Shown here in pieces: positions 8,710 through 10,965 of a DNA stretch of 10,965 nt; the first letter of the stretch is position 1; each line of letters starts with the position of its first letter. The DNA is from JAIVJN01 sp036732565. GTDB lineage: Bacteria; Acidobacteriota; Vicinamibacteria; Vicinamibacterales; UBA2999. The notes beneath the pieces were generated by a model. That model ran no database searches. It saw only the letters and a program-made list of their open reading frames with translations, and had not been told where the DNA came from. The DNA lies in the NCBI GenBank assembly GCA_036732565.1, contig DAINCF010000225.1, forward strand, positions 1-10,965. The letters are read 5' to 3'. Made by a program: the position numbers and the translations under genes.

Positions 8710-10365
8710 CTACTCGGACCAGATGATGTGCTCCGACCAGATGATGTGCTCAGACCAGATGATGTGTTCTGACCAGATGATGTGCTCCGACCAGATGATG
8801 TGTTCAGACCAAATGATGTGTTCTGACCAAATAATGTGGTCTGACCAGGCCTGCTCCGACCAGATGATGTGCTCCGACCAGATGATGTGTTCTGACCAAA
8901 TAATGTGTTCGGACCAAATGATGTGGTTGCCATGCACACCTGACCAGCCGACGGTCAGTGGCAGTGCGACGCCGGGGGCAAGGGTGCCTTCGGGGAATAT
9001 CTGAGCGTTTGTGTACGACGGAATGGTCAACTGCGGCTGACCAAGAGGCTCGAGGTTCAAGCTTCCTGCTCCACCGCCAACCAGGCCCGCCTCGGGCATG
9101 AATGTCGCCGACGATTGCAGCAGCAGCTTCACTTGCAGCGGTGACAGGCGCGGCTGCGAGTCGAGGAGCAGGGCGACCGCCCCGCTGACGACCGCGGCGG
9201 CCATGCTCGTGCCGCTCATCTCGATGTAGCTGCGGCGACCTTCACCGCTCACCCGCTCGGGGAACTGGAGGGCCAGCGTCGAGTTGGGCGCCGCCAGCGA
9301 CACCACTTTGCTGCCCGGCGCGACGATGTCCGGCTTCACGAGGCCATCGACGTAGGTCGGGCCGCGCGAGCTCCACGGCGCCAACGCGTCGTCGCCGCGG
9401 TCGACCGTGCCTTGCGTGCGGATCGCGCCGACCGTGATCGCGTACGGCGAGATGCCGGGCGAGGTCACGCTTCCGAGCACGGTCTGCCCCGCCGCGGTCG
9501 AACCCAGGTTGCCCGCGGACGCCACGACGACGATGCCCGCGCGCGCCGCGCGCTCGACCGCCTGGCAAATCGGATCGTCCCGGAACGACTGCGTCGCCGC
9601 CGTGCCGAGCGAGAGATTGATGACGCGAATCCCGAAGCGACGCTTCATCGCGATCGCTTGATCGATCGCCTCGACGACGTCACTCACTTGGCCCGTGCCG
9701 TCGGCTCCAAGCACCTTCAGGTTGACGAAGTGCACGCCCGGCGCCATCCCGACCACATCGTCACGGAAGCTCGCCGCGCCGACGATGCCGGCGACGTGCG
9801 TGCCGTGACCGTACTCGTCCTGCCCACGACGGCGGTCACGCGTGTAGTCCATGCTGTAGACGACGCGCCCCGCGAGCGACGGATGATTGTCGATGCCCGA
9901 GTCGATGATCGCGACGCCGATGCGGTTGCCGCTCACCGCGCCGAGATTGCCGATGAGCCCGGCCCACGCCTGCTCGGCCCCGGTCGTCTCGGTCTCCACC
10001 GCCATCGCCCCGCGCACGACCGCGTCGCTCGAGACCGCCGCGACATCCGGATCCTGGCTGATCGTGTTCAACGCATTGCGCGAGACCGTGAACACCGCGC
10101 CGCCGTTCGACAGTACTTTCTTGATCGAGACACCGCCGTGACGACTCAAACGCTCCAGCACCTCCGGCCGGCTGTTGACAATCACGTCAACCGTGCCAGC
10201 GTCGCCTTGGGCCAGCCCCGCCACCAGGTCAGCGGACAGGCGGGCTCGACGCCCCTGTGCCTCGACCGGAGTGGCCGCTCCGAGCACGAACGCGAACACC
10301 ACCACCCCACACGCCCACGCCACCGAAACCCGGCGGGTCACACTCGCCGGCAGCACCAAGGTCAT
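8710..10365 (-). CDS. Secreted S8 (subtilisin-like) serine peptidase with HIIWSE tail
   Basis: A 551-residue exported protease. Residues 1-37 form a signal peptide (basic start, hydrophobic 16-30, likely cut after VEA). Residues about 55-118 resemble an inhibitor-I9-type propeptide. The S8 domain covers about 130-425 with an intact triad: Asp155 in AIIDSGID, His187 in YGHGTHVAG and Ser387 in MSGTSMAA, plus oxyanion Asn286 in ASAGN. A linker (426-480) leads to residues 481-551: eleven HIIWSE units with one QAWSD between the fourth and fifth, ending at the TAG stop. ATG 10365 is preceded by AAGGGA with a 9-base spacer, a reasonable ribosome binding site. It is divergent from the solute-binding-protein gene. 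Substrate and final location are unknown; the tail may fold as strands, bind metal or a surface partner, or be a sorting tag. Confidence 0.95.
   Translation of the reverse strand: MTLVLPASVTRRVSVAWACGVVVFAFVLGAATPVEAQGRRARLSADLVAGLAQGDAGTVDVIVNSRPEVLERLSRHGGVSIKKVLSNGGAVFTVSRNALNTISQDPDVAAVSSDAVVRGAMAVETETTGAEQAWAGLIGNLGAVSGNRIGVAIIDSGIDNHPSLAGRVVYSMDYTRDRRRGQDEYGHGTHVAGIVGAASFRDDVVGMAPGVHFVNLKVLGADGTGQVSDVVEAIDQAIAMKRRFGIRVINLSLGTAATQSFRDDPICQAVERAARAGIVVVASAGNLGSTAAGQTVLGSVTSPGISPYAITVGAIRTQGTVDRGDDALAPWSSRGPTYVDGLVKPDIVAPGSKVVSLAAPNSTLALQFPERVSGEGRRSYIEMSGTSMAAAVVSGAVALLLDSQPRLSPLQVKLLLQSSATFMPEAGLVGGGAGSLNLEPLGQPQLTIPSYTNAQIFPEGTLAPGVALPLTVGWSGVHGNHIIWSEHIIWSEHIIWSEHIIWSEQAWSDHIIWSEHIIWSEHIIWSEHIIWSEHIIWSEHIIWSEHIIWSE
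8713..8925 (-). repeat. 18-bp tandem repeat array encoding HIIWSE x11
   Basis: Eleven 18-base units (starts 8713, 8731, 8749, 8767, 8785, 8803, 8821, 8854, 8872, 8890, 8908) are broken by one 15-base unit at 8839-8853, giving exactly 213 bases. Differences among the 18-base units are all silent. The serine codon appears as TCA, TCC, TCG and TCT, glutamate as GAG or GAA, and each isoleucine as ATC or ATT, while the peptide stays HIIWSE in all eleven. Confidence 0.97.
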
Positions 10366-10691
10366 CGGAAAGAGTCCCTTCTAAACGACGGTTCGAAAAT
10401 TCCCAGAACAGACGGGCGCCCCGGATCAGGCGTGGCACCCGACAGAAGTAATGGCACGGGAGGTGCCAGCGCGACCGTACTGGCGGCGGTCGCGCTAAGT
10501 GATTGCGTCAATGAGGTTTGGTGGACTAGGATGCCGCCTGAACGATGGCCCGGCGCCCAGGGTGTTAGCCAAGTAGTTGACCGGCTGGCCCCCCAGCCCC
10601 CCTGGATCGCAGTTTTTGCAAACAGTCGGCTAAATTTGCGAATGTCTGTTGTGTTCAATACCGGTCAGAAACTTGGCCTGTCGGTTGGAAT
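10366..10691. other. Divergent intergenic region, subtilase / solute-binding protein
   Basis: This 326-bp region must carry the starts of two outward-reading transcription units. It contains three short hairpins: TGGCAC/GTGCCA (10452-10457, 10463-10468), AGCGCGACCG/CGGTCGCGCT (10468-10477, 10487-10496, 9-base loop) and GGCTGG/CCAGCC (10583-10588, 10593-10598). AT-richer DNA lies at about 10611-10662, before the plus-strand gene, but I cannot fit a convincing -35/-10 pair. Nothing else recognisable is seen, and no believable small gene. Confidence 0.45.
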
Positions 10692-10965
10692 GTGAACCGA
10701 CAGCCACGCGCTTTACTGACGATAGTGCTCGCGGTGGTCGTGGCGGGTACCGCGTGGATGGCGTGGCGCTCCATCCGCCAACCCGCGGCCGCACCCTCGC
10801 CGACCGCAACCACCGCGCCAACGCGCGGTGGCACGCTCCGGGTCACGCTCCGCAGCGAGCCGCGCTCGTTCAACCGCTACGTCGCGCGCGATTTCCCGAC
10901 GGATCTGGCCTCGCAGTTCACCTACGCCAAGCTGATTCGGATCAATCGCGCGACCGACGAAGTCG
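10692..10965 (+). CDS. Family-5 solute-binding protein of a peptide-type ABC transporter, 5' part
   Basis: The first 91 residues were translated by hand; the gene runs off the right edge. The N terminus (MNRQPRALLTIVLAVVVAGT) is a signal peptide or membrane anchor, followed by an Ala/Pro/Thr-rich linker (about 33-47). The mature domain then opens with GGTLRVTLRSEPRSFNRY, typical of SBP_bac_5 proteins that bind peptides or similar solutes in the periplasm. FPTDLASQFTYAKLIRINRA follows, matching the usual 'which ligand-binding lobe starts here' segment of that family. The start is GTG at 10692; the ATG two bases earlier runs straight into a stop. The upstream GGTTGGA is close and weak as a ribosome binding site. 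Permease and ATPase genes, if any, are outside the window. Confidence 0.78.
   Translation, partial: MNRQPRALLTIVLAVVVAGTAWMAWRSIRQPAAAPSPTATTAPTRGGTLRVTLRSEPRSFNRYVARDFPTDLASQFTYAKLIRINRATDEV

Noticed and set aside
8713..8925. CRISPR array
   Set aside because: The units are contiguous 18-mers without unique spacers and lie in frame inside a protease gene.
8723..9004. Plus-strand open frame with repeated MMCSDQ, looking like a Cys/Met-rich metal-binding repeat protein
   Set aside because: It is the complementary reading of the HIIWSE array. The silent-site pattern shows selection on the minus-strand frame, and there is no ribosome binding site.
10430..10450. TGGCAC at 10434-10439 as the -24 element of a sigma54 promoter
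   Set aside because: The required TTGC-type -12 element at the proper distance is absent; a full scan of the window with a weight matrix would be needed to exclude other sites.
10362..10658. A 98-codon minus-strand open frame whose TGA overlaps the subtilase ATG (ATGA), as if translationally coupled
   Set aside because: It starts with TTG without a ribosome binding site, has no recognisable sequence or bias, and spans the hairpins of a divergent promoter region. The subtilase has its own AAGGGA site.

Overview
The window looks like chromosomal DNA of a GC-rich, free-living, Gram-negative-type bacterium. The mix of genes fits an Acidobacteriota lineage, possibly Vicinamibacteria: an IPT/TIG plus NHL-repeat protein, a sigma54 activator with a TPR sensor half, a secreted subtilase ending in short Trp-containing repeats, and GC-rich intergenic palindromes. 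This placement rests on family resemblance recalled from memory; no rRNA or other marker gene is present. I see no tRNA, rRNA, CRISPR array, transposase or phage structural gene.

Layout, left to right. (1) 1-472, minus: 5' part of an IPT/TIG + beta-propeller protein running off the left edge. (2) 582-1127, minus: an HNH endonuclease, separated from (1) by two 10-bp-stem hairpins. (3) 1254-1826, plus: an NlpC/P60 lipoprotein peptidase divergent from the HNH gene. A perfect 28-bp palindrome (1860-1887) separates it from the converging genes to its right. (4) A minus-strand run read right to left: S8 subtilase (10365-8710), HD-GYP/GAF membrane protein (8581-6680), TPR-AAA+-Fis sigma54 activator (6509-3699), MtgA-type glycosyltransferase (3615-2788) and an HExxH metallopeptidase-like protein (2755-1895). 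(5) 10692 to the right edge, plus: start of a family-5 peptide-type ABC transporter solute-binding protein.

Two themes stand out. One is the cell envelope: NlpC/P60 cuts peptidoglycan peptides, MtgA polymerises glycan strands, and the HExxH protein is encoded 32 bp after mtgA. The other is signalling: a c-di-GMP phosphodiesterase candidate with a C-terminal GAF domain lies directly upstream of a sigma54 enhancer-binding protein whose N-terminal half is TPR-like. Whether these genes share a pathway is inference from position only.

The most distinctive features are the C-terminal tail of the subtilase and a composition step inside the activator gene. The tail has eleven identical HIIWSE hexapeptides with widely varied silent codons and ends exactly at the stop codon. 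At the step, near base 5580, hand-counted 60-base lines change from about 73-80% GC to about 42-60%. The lower GC continues through the HD-GYP gene, suggesting a mosaic or transferred segment.
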